Source of the DNA: Pseudomonadaceae bacterium UBA836
GTDB lineage: Bacteria; Pseudomonadota; Gammaproteobacteria; Pseudomonadales; Pseudomonadaceae
Assembly (NCBI GenBank): GCA_002296055.1
Contig: DBHE01000261.1
Span: 1-30,736 of the forward strand
Reading direction: 5' to 3'
DNA: 30,736 nt
A program made the translations under genes and the position numbers. The notes under the pieces are model-generated. The model did no database searches, was not told where the DNA came from, and saw nothing but the letters and a program-made list of their open reading frames with translations. This document shows, in pieces, positions 15,583 to 23,596 of this stretch (the first letter of the stretch is position 1; each line of letters opens with the position of its first letter).

Positions 15583-17720
15583 GCCGTAAACGCCTTCTTC
15601 TGCTGCTGATTATCGTCGGCCTGGTAGCCACGTTCTTTGGCAGCGGTCTGCACCAGCACATCAGCCTGGACACCCTCAAGGCCCAGCAACAGAGCCTGGA
15701 GGCTCTGGTATCTGCGCAGCCGCTGCTCAGCGGAGCGCTTTACGTGCTGGTTTACGTCATCGTCGCCGCGCTGTCACTGCCTGGCGCAGCGTTGCTGACC
15801 TTGATTGGCGGCGCATTATTTGGCCTCGGCTGGGGCCTGCTGCTGGCGTCTGTCGCCTCAACTCTCGGCGCCACACTGGCAATGCTGATCAGCCGTTTTC
15901 TGCTGCAGAGCTGGGTTCAACAGCACTTCAGCCAACGACTGGAACGCATCAACCGCGGCATTGAGCGCGAAGGCGCGTTTTACCTGTTTGCCCTGCGCTT
16001 GGTACCCGCCTTTCCATTCTTTGTTGTGAACCTGGCGATGGGCCTGACCCGCCTGCCAGCCCGTACCTTCTGGTGGGTCAGCCAGATCGGCATGTTGCCC
16101 GGCACCCTGGTTTACGTGAACGCAGGACGCGAGCTGGGGCAGCTCGACTCGCTGGCAGGTATCTTGTCCCCTAGCCTGTTGGGCGCCTTTGTGCTGCTTG
16201 GGCTGTTCCCGTTGCTAGCCCGCCGACTGCTGGCGGTCGTAAAGGCGAGGCAGGTTTATCGAGGCTGGAAAAAGCCCGCGCGGTTTGATCGCAACCTGGT
16301 GGTGATCGGCGCCGGCAGCGGTGGCCTGGTCAGCGCGTATATCGCAGCAGCCGTCAAAGCCGACGTCAGCCTGATTGAAAAGCACGCCATGGGTGGCGAT
16401 TGCCTGAACACCGGCTGCGTACCGTCCAAAGCCTTGATCCGCTCAGCGCGCCTCGCAGCCGAAGTGCGCAAGGCGCCGGAGCTAGGCTTCAGCCATGCCC
16501 AAGCGCAGGTCGACTTCGCCGCCGTGATGGAGCGGGTCCAGCGGGTGATTAAGCAGATCGAACCGCACGACTCCATTGAGCGCTATACCGACCTGGGAGT
16601 CGACGTCATTACCGGAGAGGCGCGCATTACCTCGCCCTGGCACGTTGAGGTCGCTGGTCGCAGCATCAGCACCCGCAACATCATCATCGCTGCCGGTGCT
16701 CGCCCCTTTGTGCCTGAGCTGCCGGGGCTGGACAGTGTGCCCATGGTCACCTCGGATACCGTCTGGAACCTGCGCGAGCAACCGCGCCGGCTGCTGGTGC
16801 TGGGCGGCGGCCCGATAGGCTGCGAGTTGGCACTGGCGTTTCAGCAGCTCGGTTCGCAGGTCATTCAGGTTGAACGCGGCGCACGCCTGCTCCCGCGCGA
16901 AGACGCCGACGCCAGCGAGCTGGTGATGAACAGCCTGCGCAGCGCCGGTGTCGAGCTGCGTCTACGGTACCAGGCAGAGACCTTCGAGCTGCGTGACGGC
17001 GTACCGACTGTTCAGTGTCGCTCACTCGATGATGACAGCACCGTTGATATCGAATTTGACTGCGTGCTGGTCGCCCTTGGTCGAGTTGCCAATACCAGCG
17101 GCTACGGCGTTGACACGCTCGATCTAGCAATCCGCGACAACGGCACCCTGGAAACCGACGAGTACCTGGCCACCCGCTTCCCCAACGTCTACGCCGTGGG
17201 CGATGTGACCGGCCCCTATCAGTTCACCCACGCAGCCTCCCATCAAGCCTGGTACGCGGCCGTGAACGCTCTGTTTGGCACCTTCCGCCGCTTCAAGGCG
17301 GACTACCGGGTGCTGCCGCACTGCACCTTTACCGACCCGGAAGTTGCCCGGGTGGGCCTGTCTGAAACCGAGGCCACAGCCCAGGGCATTGCCTTTGAGG
17401 TCACGCGCTACGGCATTGATGACCTGGATCGCGCCATTGCCGATGAAGCAGCAGAGGGCTTCGTAAAGGTACTGACCGTCCCCGGGCGCGACCGCATTCT
17501 TGGTGTGACCATCGCTGGCGCTCACGCCGGCGAGCTGATCGCCGAATACGTGCTGGCCATGAAGTACAACCTGGGGCTGAATAAAATCCTCGGCACCGTG
17601 CACAGCTATCCAACACTGAGTGAAGCCAACAAGTACGCCGCCGGTGAGTGGAAGCGTGCCCATCAGCCCGAGCGCCTGTTGCAGTGGGTTGCCCGCTTTC
17701 ACGCTTGGAGACGCGGGTGA
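15579..17720 (+). CDS. Fusion: TVP38/DedA membrane domain plus FAD/NAD(P) disulfide reductase
   Basis: 713 residues. Residues 1 to about 230 form a TVP38/TMEM64 (SNARE_assoc, PF09335) domain with several hydrophobic helices and a conserved GxLFGxxxG core. From about 235 begins a complete class I pyridine nucleotide-disulfide oxidoreductase: FAD Rossmann motif VVIGAGSGGL, redox-active GGDCLNTGCVPSK (cysteines near 275 and 280), NAD(P) motif LVLGGGPIGCELA, second FAD motif VYAVGDVTG, and the dimer-interface tail HSYPTLSE (about 674) with its His-Glu pair. It resembles mercuric reductase without the heavy-metal-associated domain and the C-terminal Cys pair. It starts at the ATG inside the ATGA overlap, not at the further upstream frame opening. 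A membrane-tethered thiol or metal(loid) reductase is likely. Confidence 0.9.
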   Translation: MSRKRLLLLLIIVGLVATFFGSGLHQHISLDTLKAQQQSLEALVSAQPLLSGALYVLVYVIVAALSLPGAALLTLIGGALFGLGWGLLLASVASTLGATLAMLISRFLLQSWVQQHFSQRLERINRGIEREGAFYLFALRLVPAFPFFVVNLAMGLTRLPARTFWWVSQIGMLPGTLVYVNAGRELGQLDSLAGILSPSLLGAFVLLGLFPLLARRLLAVVKARQVYRGWKKPARFDRNLVVIGAGSGGLVSAYIAAAVKADVSLIEKHAMGGDCLNTGCVPSKALIRSARLAAEVRKAPELGFSHAQAQVDFAAVMERVQRVIKQIEPHDSIERYTDLGVDVITGEARITSPWHVEVAGRSISTRNIIIAAGARPFVPELPGLDSVPMVTSDTVWNLREQPRRLLVLGGGPIGCELALAFQQLGSQVIQVERGARLLPREDADASELVMNSLRSAGVELRLRYQAETFELRDGVPTVQCRSLDDDSTVDIEFDCVLVALGRVANTSGYGVDTLDLAIRDNGTLETDEYLATRFPNVYAVGDVTGPYQFTHAASHQAWYAAVNALFGTFRRFKADYRVLPHCTFTDPEVARVGLSETEATAQGIAFEVTRYGIDDLDRAIADEAAEGFVKVLTVPGRDRILGVTIAGAHAGELIAEYVLAMKYNLGLNKILGTVHSYPTLSEANKYAAGEWKRAHQPERLLQWVARFHAWRRG

Positions 17721-18379
17721 AGCTGTCGATTGTCGTGCCCGTGCGTAACGAGGCGGCCAACATTGTTGACAGCCTCGCGCCGCTGCAGCCACTGCGAGGA
17801 CAGCTGGAACTGATCGTAGTAGACGGCGGCAGCAGTGACGACACCCTGGCGCTCGCCACGCCGCTGGCAGACCGCGTGCTGCAAAGCGCCCCCGGCCGCG
17901 CACAGCAAATGAACACCGGTGCGGCCCAGGCCCAGGGTGATTGGCTGCTATTTCTGCATGCTGATACGCAATTGCCTGCGGGCTTTCTCGACCTGCTTCC
18001 AGACCGCAACGCACCGCGCCAGTGGGGACGCTTTGATGTGCGGCTGGCCCCTTCATCGCCCCTGTTAAACGTCGTCGCCTGGATGATGAACTGGCGCTCA
18101 CGGCTGACCGGCGTCTGCACCGGCGACCAGGCCATCTTCGTTCGCCGCGCACTCTTCGAGCAGTGGGGCGGCTACGCACCGATGCCGCTGATGGAAGACG
18201 TCGAGCTAAGCAAACGGCTGCGCCGCCTCAGCCCACCACTCTGCCTGCGCCCACCCCTGACCACCTCAAGCCGCCGCTGGCAAACCCACGGCACCCTGCG
18301 CACTATTGCCCTCATGTGGTGGCTGCGTTGGCGTTACTGGCGCGGCGCGTCGGTGGAGGAGTTGGCCGGTAAATACTAG
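17717..18379 (+). CDS. Family 2 glycosyltransferase, TIGR04283 type
   Basis: 220 residues with a GT-A fold: N-terminal KLSIVVPVRNEAANI, then VDGGSSDDT and LFLHADTQLP (the metal-binding region), and a late MEDVELSKRL segment. This matches the family described as rSAM/selenodomain-associated transferase 2, now listed under arsenosugar biosynthesis. The start is GTG at 17717, overlapping the stop of the fusion protein by four bases. The frame extends upstream but only within the previous gene. It probably transfers a sugar to the ArsS product at the membrane. The gene is followed directly by a dispersed repeat. Confidence 0.87.
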   Translation: MKLSIVVPVRNEAANIVDSLAPLQPLRGQLELIVVDGGSSDDTLALATPLADRVLQSAPGRAQQMNTGAAQAQGDWLLFLHADTQLPAGFLDLLPDRNAPRQWGRFDVRLAPSSPLLNVVAWMMNWRSRLTGVCTGDQAIFVRRALFEQWGGYAPMPLMEDVELSKRLRRLSPPLCLRPPLTTSSRRWQTHGTLRTIALMWWLRWRYWRGASVEELAGKY

Positions 18380-18380
18380 C

Positions 18381-18503
18381 CGCAAGCTGGAAGCCTGGCA
18401 TGGTGCTGTTGGTCAGGTATTGGGGCAAGACACTCGGGCGCAGAGGCACCACGTAAATCTGCGCAACGACTCAGGCTACTTTCAGCTTCTAGCTTTCAGC
18501 TGC
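18381..18503. repeat. Dispersed repeat with inverted ends, copy A
   Basis: The element begins two bases after a stop codon, with AAGCTGGAAGC on the left, and ends in CAGCTTCTAGCTTTCAGCTGC-like sequence on the right: roughly complementary ends. It shares the left motif AGCTGGAAGCC, the internal GCTACTTTC and the right end with copy B at 23444-23576. It is about 120 bases, non-coding, and resembles a REP or MITE-type gene-end repeat. Confidence 0.6.
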
Positions 18504-18570
18504 TTTTCGACGAACCCCAACCCAAAATCCGTGTCACACCTGTGAGCCCCCCCTGTTGCGAGCCACCGCC

Positions 18571-19185
18571 ATGCACTCCACCGACGCCTTTCTTCCGCTA
18601 CTGATTTTTGCCAAGGCGCCGTTGCCGGGGCAGGTAAAAACGCGCTTAATTCCCGCACTGGGTGCCGAGGGCGCTTGCTCGCTGTATCAGCGCCTGCTGG
18701 CGCATTGTCTGCAACAGACACTCGACTGGCCTGGCCCGCGTTACCTCTACGCCAATCAACCCGACCACCCTGCCCTGCAGGCGTTGGCTACGGAGCATCA
18801 GCTGCAGCTGCGCACGCAGCTGGGTGACGATTTGGGCGAGCGGATGGCCAACGCGCTGGCAGAGCACCCGGACGGCGCGCTGCTGATCGGCAGCGACTGC
18901 CCAACGCTGGACACCCGTGCCATCTACCACGCCTGCCGCGCGCTGCAGCGCCATGACACCGCCATCATTCCCAGTGAAGACGGCGGCTACGTACTCATTG
19001 GGCAACGCCAACCAGACCCTGCGCCTTTCCAGCAAATGCGCTGGAGTCACCCGGACGTGCTACATGACACCCGGCTGCGCCTGCAAGCCGCCGGCCTCAG
19101 CCTGTGGGAGGGCGAGCCGCTCTGGGATCTGGATGAACCGGCAGACCTCTCCCGCCTGCCGCAGGCTCTGGCCGGCGCCTTCTGA
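18571..19185 (+). CDS. TIGR04282 family transferase (DUF2064)
   Basis: 204 residues, a nucleotidyltransferase/GT-A-like fold of the DUF2064 family (rSAM/selenodomain-associated transferase 1). Signatures are FAKAPLPGQVKTRL near the N-terminus, IGSDCPTLD in the middle and SEDGGYVLIGQ later, with a C-terminal WEGEPLWDLDEPADLSRL. I chose the ATG at 18571. A TTG five codons upstream is possible, but neither has a strong ribosome site. It is separated from the TIGR04283 gene by about 190 bases containing a dispersed repeat, so it may have lost tight coupling. It likely acts with the preceding transferase on the ArsS product. Confidence 0.87.
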   Translation: MHSTDAFLPLLIFAKAPLPGQVKTRLIPALGAEGACSLYQRLLAHCLQQTLDWPGPRYLYANQPDHPALQALATEHQLQLRTQLGDDLGERMANALAEHPDGALLIGSDCPTLDTRAIYHACRALQRHDTAIIPSEDGGYVLIGQRQPDPAPFQQMRWSHPDVLHDTRLRLQAAGLSLWEGEPLWDLDEPADLSRLPQALAGAF

Positions 19186-19269
19186 GCCGGCCGCGTCTCG
19201 CCAACGCAAATAGTACCTGCCACACAAAATCAATACAGCTTATGCAGTCGTATTGCCGCCAATAACACA

Positions 19270-19299
19270 TTGTTCTCCTTTGTCCCGCCTGACTATATG
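19270..19299 (+). promoter_or_regulatory. Possible sigma-70 promoter of the CoA-ester cluster
   Basis: TTGTTC (19270-19275) and TATATG (19294-19299) are separated by 18 bases, about 70 bases before the acyl-CoA dehydrogenase start. This is the best match in the intergenic region but is not strong. Confidence 0.35.
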
Positions 19300-19369
19300 G
19301 TCACCGCTATCCGGCCGAGCGCCCGTACCCGGCGCCCGGCACGCTCCACAACCAATCGAAGGATTAGCG

Positions 19370-20566
19370 ATGTTTGACCTCAGCCCGCGCGTACAAGACC
19401 TGAAAAACAAGCTCCAAGGCTTCATGGACGAGCACATCTACCCTAACGAAGCGCTGTTTTACGAACAGGTAAAACAGAACAAGTGGGGCCACCCTGCCAT
19501 CCTGGAAGAGCTGAAAAAAGAAGCTCGCTCCCAGGGGCTGTGGAACCTGTTTCTGCCCGAGTCCGAGCGTGGCGCAGGCCTGAGCAACGAAGAGTACGCC
19601 CACCTGTGTGAAATCATGGGCCGCGTGTCTTTCGCCGGTGAAGTCTTCAACTGCAACGCGCCGGACACCGGCAACATGGAGACCATCGAGCGCTACGGCA
19701 ACGAAGAGCAAAAAGAGCAGTGGCTCAAGCCCCTGCTGGCCGGTGAAATCCGCTCCTGCTTCTCCATGACCGAGCCCGACGTTGCCTCCTCAGACGCCAC
19801 CAACATCCAGTGCGAGATCCGCCGCGAAGGTGACGAGTACGTCATCAACGGCACCAAGTGGTGGTCCTCCGGAGCCATGAACGAGCATTGCAAGATCGCC
19901 ATCGTCATGGGCAAGACCGACCCCGATGCACCCAAGCACCTGCAACAAAGCATGATCCTGGTCCCGCTGGACACCCCCGGCGTAAAGATTGTTCGCGACC
20001 TGCACGTGTTCGGCTACGACCACGCCCCGCACGGCCACGCCGAAATCGAGTACAACAACGTGCGCGTGCCGGTTTCCAACATCCTGCTGGGTGAAGGCCG
20101 TGGCTTCGAGATCGCTCAAGGTCGCCTTGGCCCGGGCCGTATCCACCACTGCATGCGCAGCATCGGTGTGGCCGAGCGCGCGCTGGAAGCCATGTGCCGC
20201 CGCGCCGGCGAGCGCGTAGCCTTCGGCAAGCCGATGTACAAGCTGGGCAGCGTGCCGGAAATGATCGCCCGCTCCCGTTGCGAGATCGACCAGGCTCGCC
20301 TGCTGACCCTGCACGCCGCACGCAGCATGGACCTGCACGGCAACAAGGTCGCCCGTCAGCAGATCGCCATGATCAAAGCCGTCGCCCCGACCATGGCCTG
20401 CAACGTGATTGACCGCGCCATTCAGATCTTCGGCGCCAAGGGCGTGTGCCAGGACACCTTCCTCGCCTCCGCCTACGCCAAAGCCCGCACCCTGCGCCTG
20501 GCCGACGGCCCGGACGAAGTGCATCTGAATGCCATCGCCAAAATGGAAATGAGCCAGTACCTCTGA
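19370..20566 (+). CDS. Acyl-CoA dehydrogenase family protein, ACAD10/11-like
   Basis: 398 residues, a full acyl-CoA dehydrogenase: an all-helical N-domain, the flavin-binding strand segment [17 protein letters not shown] (130-146), the middle beta domain with GTKWWSSGA, and a C-terminal helical domain ending [18 protein letters not shown]. The position normally holding the catalytic Glu (YEGT in MCAD) reads ADGP, so Asp 379 replaces it. This is a mark of the ACAD10/ACAD11 branch, which processes 4-hydroxyacyl-CoA after phosphorylation. The ATG at 19370 has ribosome site GAAGGA. A longer frame from 19253 is rejected. A matching kinase lies two genes downstream. FAD-dependent desaturation remains the alternative. 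Confidence 0.9.
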   Translation: MFDLSPRVQDLKNKLQGFMDEHIYPNEALFYEQVKQNKWGHPAILEELKKEARSQGLWNLFLPESERGAGLSNEEYAHLCEIMGRVSFAGEVFNCNAPDTGNMETIERYGNEEQKEQWLKPLLAGEIRSCFSMTEPDVASSDATNIQCEIRREGDEYVINGTKWWSSGAMNEHCKIAIVMGKTDPDAPKHLQQSMILVPLDTPGVKIVRDLHVFGYDHAPHGHAEIEYNNVRVPVSNILLGEGRGFEIAQGRLGPGRIHHCMRSIGVAERALEAMCRRAGERVAFGKPMYKLGSVPEMIARSRCEIDQARLLTLHAARSMDLHGNKVARQQIAMIKAVAPTMACNVIDRAIQIFGAKGVCQDTFLASAYAKARTLRLADGPDEVHLNAIAKMEMSQYL

Positions 20567-20583
20567 TCCATTCGCACCACAAC

Positions 20584-20611
20584 AGGCCGAGCTCATGCTC
20601 GGCCTTTTTTT
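20584..20611 (+). terminator. Intrinsic terminator between acyl-CoA dehydrogenase and SDR
   Basis: The stem AGGCCGAGC/GCTCGGCCT has a TCAT loop, followed by T7. The TGGAG ribosome site of the next gene begins at its last T, so the hairpin may attenuate rather than fully stop transcription. Confidence 0.8.
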
Positions 20612-20621
20612 GGAGAACACC

Positions 20622-21386
20622 ATGAGCAAGCTGTTTGATCTGACCGGCAAGGTCGCCATCATCACCGGCTCGACCAAGGGCATCGGCAAGTCGATTGCCG
20701 AGGAATACGCCAAGGCTGGCGCCAAGGTCGTCATTTCCAGCCGCAAGGCGGATGTCTGCCAGCAAGTTGCCGATGAACTGCGCGCGCAGGGTTTCGACGC
20801 CCTGCCAGTGGCTTGCCACGTTGGCGACAAAGCGCAGCTGCAAAATCTGGTCGACCAGACCCTCGAAGCCTTCGGCCGCATCGACATACTGGTCTGCAAC
20901 GCCGCCACCAACCCGGTCTACGGCCCGACCCACAAGGTCAGCGACGATGCCTTCGACAAGATCATGGGTACCAACGTCAAGGGCACGTTCTGGCTCTGCA
21001 ACATGGTCATCCCGCACATGGTCGAGCAAGGCGGCGGTTCCATCGTGCTGCTGTCGAGCATTGCCGGCCTGCGCGCCAGCGCCAACATCGGCGTCTACGG
21101 CATGTCCAAGGCGGCTGAAGCGGGCCTGGCTCGTAACCTGTCGCTGGAATGGGGGCCGCAAGGCATCCGCGTCAACAGCATCGCACCGGGCCTGATCCGC
21201 ACCGATTTTGCCCAGGCGCTGCTGGAAGATCCGGACCGCCTGCGCAAGGTAGAAGAGAAGCTGCCGTTGCGCCGCGTCGGCGAGCCGGTGGATATCGCCG
21301 GGGTCGCGCTATTCCTGGCCTCCAGCGCCTCAGCCTATGTCACAGGGCAGACTATCGTTGCCGATGGAGGCGATACCATTGCCTGA
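20622..21386 (+). CDS. SDR family oxidoreductase
   Basis: 254-residue classical short-chain dehydrogenase/reductase. The cofactor motif TGSTKGIG starts at residue 15, NAA follows strand 4 (residues 93-95), and the catalytic Ser 145/146, Tyr 159 and Lys 163 are present (YGMSK). Strand 2 ends in SSRK (39-42), whose Arg favours NADP(H). It also has the standard C-terminal end SAYVTGQTIVADGG. The ATG at 20622 follows a GGAG ribosome site. It lies between the ACAD-like and kinase genes and may oxidise or reduce a hydroxy/keto acyl intermediate of the same pathway. The substrate is not readable from the sequence. Confidence 0.9.
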   Translation: MSKLFDLTGKVAIITGSTKGIGKSIAEEYAKAGAKVVISSRKADVCQQVADELRAQGFDALPVACHVGDKAQLQNLVDQTLEAFGRIDILVCNAATNPVYGPTHKVSDDAFDKIMGTNVKGTFWLCNMVIPHMVEQGGGSIVLLSSIAGLRASANIGVYGMSKAAEAGLARNLSLEWGPQGIRVNSIAPGLIRTDFAQALLEDPDRLRKVEEKLPLRRVGEPVDIAGVALFLASSASAYVTGQTIVADGGDTIA

Positions 21387-21414
21387 TAACACCTGATTCA
21401 TCAGGCTGTTCAAT

Positions 21415-21444
21415 ACGCCAGGGATCGCCCTGGCGTGTTATTTT
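21415..21444 (+). terminator. Possible terminator after the first SDR gene
   Basis: A 9-bp stem ACGCCAGGG/CCCTGGCGT with loop ATCG is followed by GTTATTTT. It ends about 45 bases before the kinase gene, so it could act as an attenuator within the cluster. Confidence 0.65.
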
Positions 21445-21489
21445 CCCGTACTTGACCCTTCAGAACCATCAACAACAGGATCTTCAAAG

Positions 21490-22536
21490 ATGAGCGGAGC
21501 GACCCTGATTGACGTATTGCCTGCCCACCAGTTTGACGAGGCAAAACTCGCCAACTACCTGCAGGACTACCTTCCGGGAGCCAACCAGGGCATCAAGGTA
21601 AAGCAGTTCCAGGGTGGCCAGTCCAACCCGACCTTCCTGCTGGACATCGCCGGCAAGCGCTACGTACTGCGCAAGAAGCCGCCGGGAAAACTGCTGCCCT
21701 CCGCGCACATGGTCGAGCGCGAATACCAGGTGATCAACGCCCTGGGCCAGACCGACGTTCCCGTCCCCACTGCCCGCCTGCTGTGTGAAGACCCAGAGAT
21801 CATCGGCACCGCGTTCTACGTCATGGATTACGTTGAAGGCCGCGTCTACTCCCAGCCGCTGCTGGCCGAGGTCGCGCAGGAAGAGCGCATGCCGATCTAT
21901 CAGTCCATGATTGAAACCATGGCCAAGATGCACAACGCCGACTGGAAGGCCATTGGCCTGGAAGGCTACGGCAAGCCCGACAACTACATTGCCCGCCAGG
22001 TGAAACGCTGGGGCGGCCAGTTTGAAGCCAGCCGCACCCACGACATGCCGTCGATGGACGCACTGATGAAATGGCTGCCAGAGAACATCCCGGCGGACCA
22101 GAGCACCACCATCGCCCACGGCGACTTCCGCATCGGCAACCTGATGCTGCACCCAACCGAGTCCAAAGTAGTTTCCATCCTTGACTGGGAGCTGGCCACC
22201 CTGGGCCATCCGCTGTCGGACCTGGCTTACTGCTGCCTGCCCTACCACATGCCGGTCAACGTTGACGGCGCCAAGGGTATGGTCGGGGCCGATCTGAAGT
22301 CACTCGGGCTGCCGGAAGAGCAGCAACTGCTGGACTGGTACTGCCAGTACACCGGCCGCACCGACGTACCCAACTGGAACTTCTACATCGCCTTCTCGCT
22401 GTTCCGCCTGGCGGCCATTGTGCAGGGTGTTTACCACCGCGCATTGCAGGGCAACGCCAGCAACGCCGACGCACTGGAAGTCGGCAAGCGCGCCAGCCTG
22501 CTGGCTGATCGCGGCTGGGAAATAGCCCAGAAGTAA
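21490..22536 (+). CDS. APH-type phosphotransferase (ACAD10/11 kinase-domain homologue)
   Basis: 348 residues, aminoglycoside-phosphotransferase fold. The N-lobe has the nucleotide loop FQGGQSNPTFLL (40-51) and the Lys-bearing strand RYVLRKKPPGKLLPSAH, which is a hallmark of the ACAD11 kinase region. The C-lobe has the catalytic HGDFRIGN (His 210, Asp 212, Asn 217) and the metal-binding LDWE (Asp 232). In animals ACAD10/11 carry this kinase fused to an acyl-CoA dehydrogenase and phosphorylate 4-hydroxyacyl-CoA. LvaA of the bacterial levulinate pathway is a related kinase. Here the two activities are on separate genes in one cluster. Antibiotic modification is unlikely in this context. Confidence 0.88.
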   Translation: MSGATLIDVLPAHQFDEAKLANYLQDYLPGANQGIKVKQFQGGQSNPTFLLDIAGKRYVLRKKPPGKLLPSAHMVEREYQVINALGQTDVPVPTARLLCEDPEIIGTAFYVMDYVEGRVYSQPLLAEVAQEERMPIYQSMIETMAKMHNADWKAIGLEGYGKPDNYIARQVKRWGGQFEASRTHDMPSMDALMKWLPENIPADQSTTIAHGDFRIGNLMLHPTESKVVSILDWELATLGHPLSDLAYCCLPYHMPVNVDGAKGMVGADLKSLGLPEEQQLLDWYCQYTGRTDVPNWNFYIAFSLFRLAAIVQGVYHRALQGNASNADALEVGKRASLLADRGWEIAQK

Positions 22537-22542
22537 GACCAC

Positions 22543-22567
22543 ACGGGGCAGCCGCAAGCTGCCCCGT
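22543..22567 (+). terminator. GC-rich hairpin after the kinase gene
   Basis: The 10-bp stem ACGGGGCAGC/GCTGCCCCGT has a CGCAA loop and lies just after the kinase stop codon. It lacks a T-run, so it may stabilise the mRNA end or terminate only weakly. Confidence 0.45.
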
Positions 22568-22597
22568 TGCGTATCTAAAGACAAAAAAGGATTGCCC

Positions 22598-23434
22598 ATG
22601 AGCAAACCCGTCAAGCGCGTGCTGCTGACCAACGACGACGGCTGGCGCGGCCCGGGCCTGCAAGTGCTCGAAGAGATCGCCAACGCCATCGCCGAAGAGG
22701 TATGGATCGTCTCCCCCGATCTGGACCAGAGCGGCGTCTCCATGTCCATTTCCGTCCACCACCCGCTGCGCGTTCACCAGTTTGAAGAGCGCCGTTTCAG
22801 CGTCAGCGGCACCCCCAGCGACTGCGTCCTGCTGGGCGTAGCCGAGCTGCTGCCGGTCAAGCCTGATCTGGTGCTGTCTGGCGTCAACAACGGCGCCAAC
22901 ATCAGCGACTCGGTTGCCTACTCCGGTACCATCGGCGGCGCGCTGACCGGCACTCTGCTGGGCATTCCGGCCATTGCCCTGAGTCAGGCCTATATCCCCG
23001 GCAACGACGTCTACTGGGAAACCTCCCGCCACTACGGCGCCAAGCTGGTTCGCCAACTGCTGGACGCCGGCTGGCCGGAAGACTGCGCCATGAACATCAA
23101 CTTCCCGGCACGCCCACCGGAAGAGGTACGCGGTGTCGCCATCTGCCGCCCGCAACGCGGCAGCATCGGCGGCGTGAACATCGAACGCCGGGAAGACACC
23201 CGCGGCGTGCCCTACTACTGGCTCGGCTTTCAACGCCAGACCGAACGCATCACCGGCCGCCAGACCGACGTCGGCGCCCTGCGCGACGGCCTGATCGCCC
23301 TGTCACCGGTCCGCTTCGAACGCGACATCGCCAGCAGCTGGCAAGTCGACACCAGCAACATGGCCGACCAGCTGGGTATTGATCAGAACGGCGACAACGA
23401 TACCGCGGCGGATGATCCGAGTATTAGTCATTAA
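22598..23434 (+). CDS. surE: SurE-family 5'/3'-nucleotidase (phosphatase)
   Basis: 278 residues. SurE proteins are metal-dependent phosphatases acting on nucleoside monophosphates and, in some cases, polyphosphate. The metal site is seen as LLTNDDGW (Asp 13, Asp 14) and Ser 45 in DQSGVS, with SGVNNGANISDSVAYSGTIGGA (94-115) supplying Asn 97/98 and the conserved core. Length is close to typical (about 250) plus an acidic C-terminal tail. The ATG at 22598 follows AAAAAGG. The usual SurE gene of Pseudomonas sits with pcm, nlpD and rpoS; this one lies inside a CoA-ester cluster, so it may be a paralogue with a different substrate. A dispersed repeat starts right after the stop. Confidence 0.88.
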   Translation: MSKPVKRVLLTNDDGWRGPGLQVLEEIANAIAEEVWIVSPDLDQSGVSMSISVHHPLRVHQFEERRFSVSGTPSDCVLLGVAELLPVKPDLVLSGVNNGANISDSVAYSGTIGGALTGTLLGIPAIALSQAYIPGNDVYWETSRHYGAKLVRQLLDAGWPEDCAMNINFPARPPEEVRGVAICRPQRGSIGGVNIERREDTRGVPYYWLGFQRQTERITGRQTDVGALRDGLIALSPVRFERDIASSWQVDTSNMADQLGIDQNGDNDTAADDPSISH

Positions 23435-23443
23435 CCCTAGGGG

Positions 23444-23576
23444 AGCTGGAAGCCGGAAGCTGGAAGGCGCCGGCCCGCGGCGACAGCAAAGATAGATGCA
23501 CAACCAAAGCATTGCACCGGCCCCGCACACCAAACCAGCTACTTTCGCTAACATCCGGCTTCAAGCTTCCAGCTGC
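23444..23576. repeat. Dispersed repeat with inverted ends, copy B
   Basis: The left end AGCTGGAAGCCGGAAGCTGG is nearly the reverse complement of the right end CCGGCTTCAAGCTTCCAGCT. About 130 bases, shortly after the surE stop. It shares its ends and the internal GCTACTTTC with copy A (18381-18503). The inside is non-coding. It is a REP/MITE-like unit. Confidence 0.65.
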
Positions 23577-23596
23577 CCTTCAAAGAGGACTTTGAT

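Noticed and set aside
17124..18179. 351-codon minus-strand frame across the reductase and glycosyltransferase genes
   Set aside because: Arg/Ala/Gly-rich, spans the junction of two real overlapping genes and has no domain signatures.
19790..20911. 373-codon minus-strand frame opposite the acyl-CoA dehydrogenase and SDR genes
   Set aside because: It runs through the terminator and ribosome site at 20584-20620; shadow of high-GC coding sequence.
21490..22536. Aminoglycoside resistance gene
   Set aside because: The fold is APH-like, but the KKPPGKLLPSAH signature and acyl-CoA neighbours point to the ACAD10/11-type kinase.
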